This document shows positions 45,585-60,668 of a stretch of DNA of 64,000 nucleotides, piece after piece. Each line of letters opens with the position of its first letter. Within the stretch, counting starts at the first letter, position 1. A program made the translations under genes and the position numbers. Source of the DNA: Actinomadura sp. 6K520. Its GTDB lineage: Bacteria; Actinomycetota; Actinomycetes; Streptosporangiales; Streptosporangiaceae. The notes beneath the pieces were generated by a model that had not been told where the DNA came from, ran no database searches, and worked only from the letters and a program-made list of their open reading frames with translations. Where the stretch lies: NCBI RefSeq assembly GCF_004349245.1, contig NZ_SMLC01000001.1:62001-126000 (forward strand), in the 5' to 3' direction.

Positions 45585-46217
45585 TCAGCCGCCGGTGGGC
45601 AGGCCCGTGCCGGGTAGGTCCGTGCCAGGCAGGATCGTGTCGGGCAGGATCGTGCCGGGCACGAGCGCGTCGGCGGCGGCGCGGGCCTTCGCCGCGGCGT
45701 CGCGGACGCCGCCGACGCTGAACGCGACCACCGCGCCCTCGTGCAGGATGAGGAGCTGGTCGGCCAGGGCGCCGTCCGCGCCGCCGGTCAGGCCGGCGTA
45801 GAGGTCCCTGATCCATGCCTTCTGCTCGGCGGCGACCGCGTGGACCGGGTGGCCGGGGTCGGGGAGTTCGGCGCAGGCGTTCACCATCGAGCAGCCGCGC
45901 GCGGACTCGGTGCTCAGCCAGTCCCCGAGGGCGTCGAAAGTGGCGAGGACGCGCTCCCGGGCGTCCGGGACGGCGGCGAGCCGGCCGGTCAGGAAGTCGC
46001 GCCAGCGTTCGTCGCGGGCACGCAGGTAGGCGAGGATCAGCGCGTCCTTGGAGCCGAACCGGTCGTAGACGGTCTTCTTGGTGACCCCGGCCTGGGCGGC
46101 GATCAGCTCCATGCCGACGGAGCCGATGCCGCGCTCGTAGAACAGCTCGTTCGCGGCCTGGAGCACGCGCCGGGCGGCCGGCGTGAGCGGCCGTTCCTGC
46201 GCGGTGGTGCCGGGCAT
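45585..46217 (-). CDS. TetR-family repressor, likely controls the adjacent EamA exporter
   Basis: A 210-residue regulator. The HTH region is AANELFYERGIGSVGMELIA, AQAGVTKKTVYDRFGSKDAL; a ligand domain follows with STESARGCSMVNACAEL. The last 25 residues repeat a LPGT-type unit (VLPGTILPDTILPGTDLPGT), encoded by a 15-base tandem repeat at 45607-45666. Preferred start 46217 follows GGGAAGGGAG; the frame is open to 46256 inside the operator. Convergent with secA2, 4 bases apart. Confidence 0.88.
   Translation of the reverse strand: MPGTTAQERPLTPAARRVLQAANELFYERGIGSVGMELIAAQAGVTKKTVYDRFGSKDALILAYLRARDERWRDFLTGRLAAVPDARERVLATFDALGDWLSTESARGCSMVNACAELPDPGHPVHAVAAEQKAWIRDLYAGLTGGADGALADQLLILHEGAVVAFSVGGVRDAAAKARAAADALVPGTILPDTILPGTDLPGTGLPTGG
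45607..45666. repeat. Four-unit 15-bp tandem repeat in the TetR gene
   Basis: Four imperfect 15-base units (each starting GTG at 45607, 45622, 45637 and 45652; the inner two differ by one base) encode the LPGT-type tail of the TetR protein on the minus strand. Repeat number could vary between strains. Confidence 0.75.
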
Positions 46218-46248
46218 GGCGGCTCCCTTCCCTTGACGTACACCACAA

Positions 46249-46295
46249 GTATACATACCGGTATAGCTACTATGTATCTATACCGGTATGTATAC
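46249..46295. promoter_or_regulatory. 18-bp perfect inverted repeat between TetR and EamA genes
   Basis: GTATACATACCGGTATAG (46249-46266) is the exact reverse complement of 46278-46295, with an 11-base spacer. Each arm contains the 10-bp palindrome ATACCGGTAT, so two repressor dimers could bind cooperatively over both divergent promoters. The right arm ends 13 bases before the EamA ATG. Confidence 0.8.
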
Positions 46296-47171
46296 CTGGG
46301 GAGTGATCATGGCCGTGCGCCACCCGGACGCCCTGCTCGGCGCCGCCTTCGTCGTCACCTGGAGCTCCGGCTTCATCGGCGCGGAGCTCGGCTCCGGGCA
46401 CGCACCCGCGAGCGCGCTGCTCGCCTGGCGACTGATCATCGCCACCGCCCTCCTCGGCGCGCTGCTCGCCCGGCGGCGCCGCCGGATCCCGCCCCGGGAC
46501 CTCGCCCTGCACGCCGTCATCGGGGTGCTGGGGCAGGGCGGCTACCTGTACGGCGTCTTCGCGGCCGTCGACCACGGCGTCGCCGCCGGCATCAGCAGCC
46601 TGATCGCGGCCCTCCAGCCGCTCGTCGCGGTCGCCCTCGCCGTCCCGCTGCTCGGGGAGCCGATCACCCGGCGGCAGCTCGCCGGGTTCGTCGGCGGCCT
46701 CGCCGGGGTGGCCCTCGTCGTCGGCGGCGACCTGCGCGGCGGCGCCCCCGCCTGGGCGTACCTGCTTCCGTTCGCCGCGATGCTGTCGCTGGTCGCCGCG
46801 ACCCTCGTCGAGCGGCGCACCCGCCCGGCCCTCGCGCTTCCCGAGGCCCTCGCCGTGCAGGCCGGTGTCGCCACGGTGCTGTTCTCCGGCCTCGCGGGCG
46901 CCGAGGGCACGCTCGTCCCGCCCGCCGAGCCGGCCTTCTGGGCGGCCATCGCCCTGCTCGTCATCGTCGCGATGTTCGGCGGGTACGGGCTGTACTGGGT
47001 CAACGTCCGCCGGACCGGCGTCACCCGGGTCTCGGCACTGCTGTACCTCACCCCGCCGACCACGATGATCTGGAGCTGGCTGATGTTCGGCAGCACGCTG
47101 ACCCCGCTCTCGCTCCTGGGCGTCCTGGTGTGCGGCGCCGCCGTCACCGTCGCGCTGCGGGGCCCGGCGGA

Positions 47172-51800
<4,629 letters not shown>

Positions 51801-51864
51801 GCCGCCATAGTGCCCCCTCGGTACGACAGTTCGGGCGGGGACGTGGCGTGCGTCACATTGTAAG

Positions 51865-51874
51865 CAAGCGCTTG
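51865..51874. promoter_or_regulatory. CAAGCGCTTG palindrome between lhr and the esterase gene
   Basis: A perfect 10-base palindrome in the 121-base divergent intergenic region, flanked by GTAAG and TACGG. It is a candidate operator for a TetR-type regulator controlling the esterase. Confidence 0.35.
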
Positions 51875-51921
51875 TACGGGGCATGGTCTACGGGTAGCCG
51901 CTCGCCGCCGCCGGAGTCTCG

Positions 51922-53220
51922 ATGCCCCACGTCATGCTCGCCCTCGGGATCCTGTTCGCCCTGGTCGCCCTCAACGCGCACGCCCCCCGGCGCGGCGCGC
52001 TCCTGCTCGCGCCGAGCTTCTTCTGCGGCTGGCTGACGATCGAGATGGCGCCGCACGTCGTCGTCGCCTGGGCCGCCGCGACCGCGCTGACGGCGGCGTT
52101 CGGCGGACTGGACGGCTGGCCGGGCTGGATCGGGTTCGTCCTGGCGATCCTCGGCATCGCGGGTGTCGCCGCGACCCTCTTCGCCTCCCGCCGTACGGTC
52201 GTCACCCTGCGGGACAGCGGCGCGCCCCTCGACCTTGACCCGGAAGGCGCGCCCCGGTACCCGGTGGCGCACCTGATCGTGCCGCAGCTGTGCCTGATCC
52301 CGCGTAAGGGCGTTCGGGTGGAGCGCAACGTCCTGTTCCATGAGGATGGCGGGCTGCGGTTGAAGCTGGACGTCTTCCGGCCCGCCGCCGAACGTTCCGG
52401 CGGTGAGTTGCGCCCCGGGCTCATGCAGATTCATGGCGGCGCCTGGGTGATCGGAGACAAGCGTGAGCAGGGGCTGCCGCTGCTCAACCACATGGCGCTC
52501 CAGGGATGGGTGGGCTTCAACGTCAACTACCGGCTCAGCCCACGTGCCACCTGGCCTGACCATCTGATCGATCTGAAGCGGTTCCTCGCCTGGTACAAGG
52601 AGCACGCCGAGGAGTACGGCGCCGACCCCGATTTTCTCTGTGTGACGGGTGGTTCCGCCGGTGGGCACCTCACGGCACTGGTGGCGTTGACCGCGAACGT
52701 GCCGGAGTTCCAGCCGGGTTTCGAGGACGTCGATACCACCGTCCAGGGCGCGGTCCCGTTCTACGGCGTCTACAACCTCTTCGAACCGGGGCCGTGGCCG
52801 CGTCCCATGGGTGCGACGCGCCTTATGGAACGCATGGTCATCAAGAAGCCCTTCGCAGCGAACCAGGAGGCGTACGCCAAGGCGTCCCCCGTCACCTACA
52901 TCAGCAAGGACGCACCGCCCTTCTTCGTCATCCACGGGGACCGCGACTCACTCATCCCCGTGGCGGAGGCCCACCGATTCGTCGAACGGCTCCGGGAAGT
53001 CTCGGAGGCGCCCGTCATCTACGCGGAGATGAAGGGCGCCCAGCACGCGTTCGACGTCTTCCCCTCCTACCGGACGGCCCGCGTCATCGAGGGCGTCGAG
53101 CGCTACCTGACCGGGCTGTACCGGCAGTACCGCCAAGGGGTCCCGCCGGCCGTCCCGGGCGAGGTCTCGGAGTCCCTGGAGGGCACGGCGGCCCGGCCCC
53201 GGACCGCGGCGGCGGAGTGA
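51922..53220 (+). CDS. Membrane-anchored alpha/beta hydrolase (carboxylesterase/HSL type)
   Basis: A 432-residue protein with three hydrophobic N-terminal segments (residues 4-17, 45-60, 70-88) and a hydrolase domain with HGGAW oxyanion loop, TGGSAGGHL nucleophile elbow, HGDRDSLIP (Asp) and GAQHAFDVF (His). Resembles mycobacterial LipC-type esterases; substrate unknown, probably lipid or ester. GGAG six bases before the ATG. Divergent from lhr. Confidence 0.88.
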   Translation: MPHVMLALGILFALVALNAHAPRRGALLLAPSFFCGWLTIEMAPHVVVAWAAATALTAAFGGLDGWPGWIGFVLAILGIAGVAATLFASRRTVVTLRDSGAPLDLDPEGAPRYPVAHLIVPQLCLIPRKGVRVERNVLFHEDGGLRLKLDVFRPAAERSGGELRPGLMQIHGGAWVIGDKREQGLPLLNHMALQGWVGFNVNYRLSPRATWPDHLIDLKRFLAWYKEHAEEYGADPDFLCVTGGSAGGHLTALVALTANVPEFQPGFEDVDTTVQGAVPFYGVYNLFEPGPWPRPMGATRLMERMVIKKPFAANQEAYAKASPVTYISKDAPPFFVIHGDRDSLIPVAEAHRFVERLREVSEAPVIYAEMKGAQHAFDVFPSYRTARVIEGVERYLTGLYRQYRQGVPPAVPGEVSESLEGTAARPRTAAAE

Positions 53221-53248
53221 AGCCCCCACCGTCCGATAGCGTGGAAAG

Positions 53249-53443
53249 GTGCGGCTCACAGTTTTCTGGGATCGGATGAACCAGCAGTTCGGCGAGGCCT
53301 ACGCCCAAAGCGTGGCCAAGGACTACGTCATGGCCGAGCTGAACGGCCGCACCATCGAACAGGCCCTCGCCGACGGCGAACCCGCCAAGCGGGTCTGGCA
53401 GGCGGTCGTCGCCACCTTCGACGTCCCTTCGAAGCTCCGGTAG
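53249..53443 (+). CDS. DUF3046 small protein
   Basis: A 64-residue actinobacterial protein (MRLTVFWDRMNQQFGEAYAQ, AKDYVMAELNGRTIEQALA, WQAVVATFDVPSKLR) of DUF3046, a family that sits next to recA in many actinobacteria. Function unknown. TAGCGT (53237-53242) ends six bases before the GTG, so the message is probably leaderless. Confidence 0.88.
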   Translation: MRLTVFWDRMNQQFGEAYAQSVAKDYVMAELNGRTIEQALADGEPAKRVWQAVVATFDVPSKLR

Positions 53444-53497
53444 GCCCTCCGAGACTCCGGTAGCCGCGGCCTGACCCGCGGCCCGACTCCGCACCGG

Positions 53498-54367
53498 TCA
53501 GTCCGGGACGGGCAGGTGGGCGTACAGGTCCATCGCGTCCACGGATGAGGGCAGGTCGCTGACCTGTCCGTCACCGACCTCGACCACGCGCCACACACCG
53601 TCCGTCCGCCGCGCCAGGTCGGTCGTGATGAACCGGCAGCCCAGCGAGCGCACGGCCGGGGCGACCGCATCCAGGTCGGGGTCCAGTTCCACACCCGGAC
53701 TGTCAGGATGCGGGCCGACCAGTGCCGGCTCGCCGTCCACCCACCACACGCGAGCCTCGCCCTCGCCGTCGTACTGCTCGAACTCGCGCACGACGAGACC
53801 GCCCGCCAGATGGTCGTCCCGCAGCGTGACCATCTTCGAGGCGACGTCATGAAGCCGCCCGAGGTTCTTCACGTCGGGGACGAAACACGCCTCTTCCCAT
53901 TCGTGCTTGCACGACTTCACATAGTCCTTCACCACGCCCGGCCCACCGCGCAGCGGCCGCACGAGCTCTTTCAGCTCGCTGAGGTCGCCGGGGCTCTGGC
54001 CGGCGCGGAGGGGCCGCCACACGCTGTGCGGGGTCAGCCCGGCGAACGTGTCGTGCCAGCCCGGCAGCTCGTGCGCACGCCTGTAGTCGTCCGGATGCGT
54101 GAGCAGCACCGTCCCGCGCTGCTTCAGCACGGCGAAGACCGTGGCGTACTCCGTTCCGCTGAGCATCCACCCGCGGTACCAGACCGGCCCCAGATCGTCG
54201 GGCACCGCCCGGACCGCGTCGTCCACGTCGCCGCGGCGCAACGCGTCGTGATCGAGCAGGGCGATCTCGCCGTAGTGGTCGCGCACGGCCGCGGCCTCGC
54301 GCGAGAAATGCGGGTCAACGCGCCGAGGGTGGATCGGATCGACGCAGAAGAGAACGGTCAGCGTCAT
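53498..54367 (-). CDS. ATP-grasp protein, R2K clade (DUF4343-like)
   Basis: A 289-residue protein resembling the R2K ATP-grasp clade. VWYRGWMLSGTEYATVFAVL and ELPGWHDTFAGLTPHSVW form the N-terminal part; GPGVVKDYVKSCKHEWEEACFVPDV carries the conserved Lys residues of the nucleotide site, and VVREFEQY and VWRVVEVGDGQVSDLP fit the metal-binding end. These enzymes link a carboxylate to an amine and are thought to modify peptides or proteins, some in conflict contexts. ATG 54367; the frame is open to 54508 in the recA promoter region. It is divergent from recA, with the SOS box 93 bases upstream of its start. Confidence 0.8.
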   Translation of the reverse strand: MTLTVLFCVDPIHPRRVDPHFSREAAAVRDHYGEIALLDHDALRRGDVDDAVRAVPDDLGPVWYRGWMLSGTEYATVFAVLKQRGTVLLTHPDDYRRAHELPGWHDTFAGLTPHSVWRPLRAGQSPGDLSELKELVRPLRGGPGVVKDYVKSCKHEWEEACFVPDVKNLGRLHDVASKMVTLRDDHLAGGLVVREFEQYDGEGEARVWWVDGEPALVGPHPDSPGVELDPDLDAVAPAVRSLGCRFITTDLARRTDGVWRVVEVGDGQVSDLPSSVDAMDLYAHLPVPD

Positions 54368-54459
54368 GATTGGAACCCTCCGTGGACGGCGCCAGCGTAC
54401 GGGGTCGGGACCATGGAACGCACGGAGATTCCCACCCGAATCCGCCAACCCGGCGATGA

Positions 54460-54475
54460 TCGAACTAATGTTCGG
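54460..54475. promoter_or_regulatory. SOS (LexA) box for recA
   Basis: TCGAACTAATGTTCGG matches the actinobacterial LexA consensus TCGAAC-N4-GTTCGA at 11 of 12 defined positions, 137 bases before recA. As the only box in the recA/ATP-grasp gap it could affect both genes. Confidence 0.85.
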
Positions 54476-54612
54476 TAAGCTGGCCCGGTATCGCGGCGTC
54501 GTCCACAATCGCGCCCGGGCCTCGCGAAGTGTCGGAGGCCCGCCGTAGCGTCGCCCTCGACATCGCAGTCAGCGGCCGAGAGCCGACAGTCACGACGAGA
54601 AGGACACCTCAC

Positions 54613-55737
54613 ATGGCAGCGAACGACCGGGAGAAGGCTCTCGAAACCGCACTCGCCCAGATCGAGCGGCAGTTCGGCAAGGGGTCGGTCATGCGGATGG
54701 GCGAGGAGGCGCGGGCGCCGGTCGAGGTGATCCCCAGCGGCGCGATCTCCCTCGACATCGCGCTCGGCATCGGCGGCCTGCCCCGCGGCCGCGTCGTCGA
54801 GGTGTACGGCCCCGAGGGCTCCGGCAAGACGTCCATCGCGCTCCACGCCGTGGCCAGCGTCCAGAAGAAGGGCGGCATCGCCGCGTTCGTGGACGCCGAG
54901 CACGCCCTCGACCCCGAGTACGCGGCCGCCCTCGGCGTGGACATCGACGCCCTGCTGGTCTCCCAGCCCGACACCGGCGAGCAGGCACTGGAGATCACCG
55001 ACATGCTGATCCGCTCCGGCGCGATCGACATCGTCGTCATCGACTCCGTCGCCGCGCTCGTCCCCCGCGCCGAGATCGAGGGCGAGATGGGCGACAGCCA
55101 CGTCGGCCTCCAGGCCCGGCTCATGTCGCAGGCCCTGCGCAAGCTCACCGGCGCCATCAACACCACCAAGACGACCGCCGTCTTCATCAACCAGCTCCGC
55201 GAGAAGGTCGGCGTCATGTTCGGAAGCCCCGAGACGACGACCGGCGGCCGGGCACTGAAGTTCTACGCCTCCGTCCGGCTGGACGTCCGCCGCATCGAGA
55301 CCCTCAAGGACGGCACCGAGGCGGTCGGCAACCGCGTCCGGGTCAAGGTCGTCAAGAACAAGATGGCCCCGCCGTTCCGCGTCGCCGACTTCGACCTGCT
55401 CTACGGCCAGGGCATCAGCCGCGAGGGCGGCCTGATCGACCTCGGCGTGGAGCACGGCTTCGTCCGCAAGTCCGGCGCCTGGTACACCTACGACGGCGAC
55501 CAGCTCGGCCAGGGCAAGGAGAACGCCCGCAACTTCCTCAAGGCCAATCCCGACATGGCCGACGGCATCGAGAAGAAGATCAAGGAGAAGCTCGGTATCG
55601 GCCCGAAGGTCGACCGGGAGGCCGAGCCCGCCGTCCCGGCCGCCGCCCCGGACGCCGCCGCGGCGCCCGCGCCGCCGGAGACCCCCGCCAAGACCACCGG
55701 CCGGAAGACGGCCAAGGCCAAGCCGGGTGATTCCTGA
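54613..55737 (+). CDS. recA: Recombinase A
   Basis: Homologous-recombination and LexA-coprotease ATPase, 374 residues. Walker A GPEGSGKT (66-73), [21 protein letters not shown] (Walker B and loop), [21 protein letters not shown] and KNKMAPPF. An Ala/Pro-rich C-terminal tail follows [16 protein letters not shown] precedes the ATG; the earlier open codons lie in the leader. Regulated by the SOS box at 54460-54475; recX follows. Confidence 0.98.
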   Translation: MAANDREKALETALAQIERQFGKGSVMRMGEEARAPVEVIPSGAISLDIALGIGGLPRGRVVEVYGPEGSGKTSIALHAVASVQKKGGIAAFVDAEHALDPEYAAALGVDIDALLVSQPDTGEQALEITDMLIRSGAIDIVVIDSVAALVPRAEIEGEMGDSHVGLQARLMSQALRKLTGAINTTKTTAVFINQLREKVGVMFGSPETTTGGRALKFYASVRLDVRRIETLKDGTEAVGNRVRVKVVKNKMAPPFRVADFDLLYGQGISREGGLIDLGVEHGFVRKSGAWYTYDGDQLGQGKENARNFLKANPDMADGIEKKIKEKLGIGPKVDREAEPAVPAAAPDAAAAPAPPETPAKTTGRKTAKAKPGDS

Positions 55738-55929
55738 CCGGGAATCCCGCGATAAGGGTGACTCCTGACGAAGAGTGGGCGATGATCTCGTATGCAGGGC
55801 GGCGGCGCCTTATCCGGCATCGCACGATCGGTGCACGGACCTTCCCCGACGGCGCCGCCGCTCCCATGGCCCACCCCCACCCGCCGCGGCGCCGGCGCAC
55901 CGCGAACCTACGGGCGAGGACGGATTCCG

Positions 55930-56481
55930 GTGGATGACCCCGACGCCAAGGCGCTCCGTGGCAAGCGGGGCGCGCCTCCGGCGGACCCCGAGGCGGCCGC
56001 GCGGGAGATCTGCCTGCGGATGCTGTCCAGGTCGCCGCGCACCCGGGCGCAGCTCGCCGACGCGCTGCGCCGCAAGGACGTGCCGGACGACGTCGCGGAA
56101 CGGGTCCTCGGCCGCTTCACCGACGTCGGTCTCATCGACGACGAGGCGTTCGCGAAGGCATGGGTCCAGTCCCGCCACACCGGCCGCGGTCTCGCCAAGC
56201 GGGCCCTCGCGCACGAACTCCGCCGCCGCGGCGTCGCGGACGACACCGTCAACGACGCCGTCGAGTCGCTCGACACCGACCGGGAGGAGGCGACCGCCCG
56301 CGCCCTGGTGGCCCGCAGGCTCCCGTCGACAAGGGGCGTCGACCCCGGCAAACGCATGCGCCGCCTCGTCGGCATGCTCGCCCGCAAAGGCTACCCGCCG
56401 GGCCTCTCCTACCGGGTCGTCAAGGAGGCCCTGGCAGAGGAAGGCACGGATCTGGAAGACCTCTCCGAGCCCCTCGACTGA
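55930..56481 (+). CDS. recX: Recombination regulatory protein RecX
   Basis: RecX caps or dissociates RecA filaments. The 183-residue protein contains three tandem RecX three-helix repeats, for example ICLRMLSRSPRTRAQLADAL, VGLIDDEAFAKAWVQSRH, GRGLAKRALAHELRRRGVAD. The start is uncertain: GTG 55930 follows GAGGA, while the frame extends to ATG 55792 with a 46-residue Pro/Arg-rich stretch lacking family match. The recA-recX gap contains a GATAAGG/CCTTATC inverted pair that may fold in the mRNA. Confidence 0.92.
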   Translation: MDDPDAKALRGKRGAPPADPEAAAREICLRMLSRSPRTRAQLADALRRKDVPDDVAERVLGRFTDVGLIDDEAFAKAWVQSRHTGRGLAKRALAHELRRRGVADDTVNDAVESLDTDREEATARALVARRLPSTRGVDPGKRMRRLVGMLARKGYPPGLSYRVVKEALAEEGTDLEDLSEPLD

Positions 56482-56822
56482 CCCGCCCCGCTCCACCGGC
56501 CCGGCGCAGCCTCCGGCCTCGCGAAGCCCGACCGTCAAGGGCCAGGCAAGTAAGCGCCGCTTGCTCATTACCTCCGTGCCGCTTACCGTTACGGCAGTGA
56601 GGAGTTACTCCGCGTCTCGCGGATTGCCATACGACCGAGCACGTTCCAGCAGCTGAGAGGCATACAGGACACGTTCGTCGACCGGATACGGCCGAATCAC
56701 CGGGGGCGCGTGGCGCGCCGCCCGGCGGTGTCATGCATCCGGCCGTCCGATGAGCGCGGGTAAATCCTCGCTAGGCAGGGTCCGGACTCCTGACGGGCCC
56801 GCGGCGAGGAAGGATCGACCTC
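56482..56822. other. Gene-free stretch between recX and rny
   Basis: About 340 bases without a supported gene. GGAGT-T-ACTCC (56601-56611) and small inverted AAGCG/CGCTT segments are visible, and AGGAAGGAT before 56823 is the rny ribosome-binding site. A minus-strand frame (56420-56734) contains CPVC and other Cys but has no start signal or family match. Confidence 0.4.
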
Positions 56823-58394
<1,572 letters not shown>

Positions 58395-58451
58395 CCCGCA
58401 CCCCCGGGACCGGACACCGGGTCTCAGGAGCGTGGCGGCCGGGACGGCCGG

Positions 58452-58481
58452 GCCCGTCCGCCGGCGCGGGGGCGGACGGGC
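58452..58481. terminator. Bidirectional terminator between rny and the S9 peptidase
   Basis: GCCCGTCCGCC (58452-58462) and GGCGGACGGGC (58471-58481) form an 11-bp stem with an eight-base loop, midway between two convergent genes whose stops lie at 58394 and 58487. Confidence 0.7.
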
Positions 58482-58486
58482 GGGTC

Positions 58487-60514
58487 TCAGCCGACCGTCA
58501 GGTGGATCGGTTCCACGCCGCGGGGTTCGAAGCCGAGGGTCTGGCCGTAGAACGCCAGCTCCGCCTCCAGGCAGCGGATGACGGTGTCCGCCCGGCGGAA
58601 GCCGTGCGACTCGCCCTCGAACGTGAGGTAGGCGTACGGCATCTTCTTCCCCGCCAGCGCCAGCGCGAAGCGCTCGGACTGGTCGGGCGGCACCACCGGG
58701 TCGTTGAGGCCCTGCAGCAGCAGGACGGGGCAGGCCGTCCTGTCGGCGCTGCCGAGCGGTGAACGCTCCTCGTAGGCGCGCTCGAACCCGGGCAGCGGGC
58801 CGATCAGCCCGAACAGGTAGTGGGACTCGAAGTCGTGCGTGGCCTCGGCGAAGCTCTGCAGGTCGCTGATCCCGTAGTAGGACGTCGCGGCCTTGAAGAC
58901 GTCCGTGCGGGTGATGGCGGCGAGCGTCGTCCAGCCGCCCGCGGAGCCGCCGCGGATCGCGAGCCGGGCGGGGTCGGCGATCCCGCCGTCGACGAGGGCC
59001 CGCGCGGCGGCGACGGCGTCCTCGACGTCCACGACGCCCCACTGGCGGCGCAGCCGCTCGCGGTAGGCGCGGCCGTAGCCGGTCGATCCGCCGTAGTTGA
59101 CGTCGATGACGCCGATGCCGCGGCTGGTGAAGAACGCCCGCTCCAGGTCGAGGGTCGTCGAGACGTGTCCCGTGGGCCCGCCGTGCACGAACACCACGTA
59201 CGGCGGCAGCTCGCCCTCCGGGGCGGCGGCCTCCGGGTTGGCCGGCGGGAAGACGTAGGCGTGGACGGGACGCCCGAACGGCCCCTCCAGGCGTTCGGCG
59301 CGCGGCCGCGACAGGTAGGCCACGTCGGGCAGCTCGGCCAGCTCGCGGCGCAGCCCCTCGACGCGGCCGGTGGTGGTGTCCACCCGCACGACCGACGTGG
59401 GCAGGTCGGGCCCGCCGGCGATGCCGACGATCGTCGTGCCGTCCGTGGACAGCTGCGGCTGCCAGTGCCCGTACGGCACCTCCAGGTCGGTGAGGTCCAG
59501 CGTCTCCGGGTCGTAGACGCCGAGGCGCAGGTCGCCCTCGCCGTGCAGGACGGCGAGGCGCCCGTCGCCGAGCAGCGCGTACGGCATGCCGCCGAGCTGC
59601 CACAGCGGGCCCGCGAACTCCTCCTCGGCCGGGTAGAGGGCCTGCGGCGACTCGCCGTGCAGGCCGACCTGGTAGATGTTCCACCAGCCCGGCCAGTCGC
59701 AGATGACGTAAAGGGACTCGCTGTCGCGCCACAGCGGCGCGAGCGCCGACTCCTTGAGGCCGCCCTTGACGGTACGGGGCGCGACCGTGGTGCCGTCCTC
59801 GATCGCCGCCACGCGGATCTCGGTGCCGTCCCACGGCATGCGCGGGTGGTTCCACTGCACCCACGCCAGGTGGCCGCCGCCGGGCGACGGGGCGGGGGAG
59901 GCGTAGAAGTCGGCGCCGGTGACCAGTTCGCGGATCGCGCCGGCGTCGTCGGCGGCGCTCCCGTCGAGGGGAACGGCCACGATGGCGCGCCTGATGCCCG
60001 TGACGGGCTCGTCGGCCGCGGGGGCCTCCGCACCCTCGCCCCCCTCGGGTTCGGCCCGCGGCGCGGCGATGTGGCCCTCGCAGACGCACCAGATCTCTGT
60101 GCCGTCGGGGGACAGGACGTAGTCGGCGTAGCGCAGCCCCGCCGGGACGGCCGGCTCGGGGGTCAGCGGGTACGGCTTCGGGTCGCCCTCGTCGAGCCGG
60201 TGGAGCCGCTGGTCGTCGTAGTTGGAGAAGACGATCGACCGGCCGGCGGCGGTGCGGACCGGCAGGTACGACCGCCCGCCGTACTCGTGGACGCGGGTGC
60301 GGGCGTCCCACGGCGCCTGGAGCAGCTCGGTGCGGTGCCCGCCCTTGAGATGGATGACCGTGGTCCGCCCGCCCTCCTCGGGCCGCGTCTCCTGCCACCA
60401 CACGTCGCTGCCCTCGACGGTGGGGAAGCTGAGGCGCAGCCGGGCGCGGGCGACGTCGGCCGCGGAGATGGGGGATGGCCATGAGCCATAGGGAAGGGTC
60501 GCACGAGCGGTCAT
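58487..60514 (-). CDS. S9 family (prolyl oligopeptidase/acylaminoacyl) serine peptidase
   Basis: A 675-residue cytoplasmic peptidase: a beta-propeller (residues 20-410) gating a C-terminal alpha/beta hydrolase with triad Ser524 (RGGSAGGW), Asp605 (QGLNDPVVPP) and His637 (ESHGFRR). The oxyanion segment is VFVHGGPTGHVS. It degrades small peptides or acylated peptides; the substrate is unknown. No signal peptide. ATG start; no strong ribosome-binding site. Confidence 0.92.
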   Translation of the reverse strand: MTARATLPYGSWPSPISAADVARARLRLSFPTVEGSDVWWQETRPEEGGRTTVIHLKGGHRTELLQAPWDARTRVHEYGGRSYLPVRTAAGRSIVFSNYDDQRLHRLDEGDPKPYPLTPEPAVPAGLRYADYVLSPDGTEIWCVCEGHIAAPRAEPEGGEGAEAPAADEPVTGIRRAIVAVPLDGSAADDAGAIRELVTGADFYASPAPSPGGGHLAWVQWNHPRMPWDGTEIRVAAIEDGTTVAPRTVKGGLKESALAPLWRDSESLYVICDWPGWWNIYQVGLHGESPQALYPAEEEFAGPLWQLGGMPYALLGDGRLAVLHGEGDLRLGVYDPETLDLTDLEVPYGHWQPQLSTDGTTIVGIAGGPDLPTSVVRVDTTTGRVEGLRRELAELPDVAYLSRPRAERLEGPFGRPVHAYVFPPANPEAAAPEGELPPYVVFVHGGPTGHVSTTLDLERAFFTSRGIGVIDVNYGGSTGYGRAYRERLRRQWGVVDVEDAVAAARALVDGGIADPARLAIRGGSAGGWTTLAAITRTDVFKAATSYYGISDLQSFAEATHDFESHYLFGLIGPLPGFERAYEERSPLGSADRTACPVLLLQGLNDPVVPPDQSERFALALAGKKMPYAYLTFEGESHGFRRADTVIRCLEAELAFYGQTLGFEPRGVEPIHLTVG

Positions 60515-60668
60515 ACCAGGAATCGTCCCGCATACGGGGACGTGTTGGGGTGATGACGGGCCGTTTGACTTCGGAAAGATACAAGCGGACCACCAGCCGA
60601 CTCGCCCGTAGCACGGTCGAGGGCGCCGCCCGGGAGGTGGCGGCGCCCTCGCCGGGCGGGTGCTCTCG

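Noticed and set aside
56420..56734. Minus-strand frame with CPVC in the recX-rny gap
   Set aside because: Isolated Cys residues without a recognisable zinc-finger pattern and half of it overlaps recX antisense.
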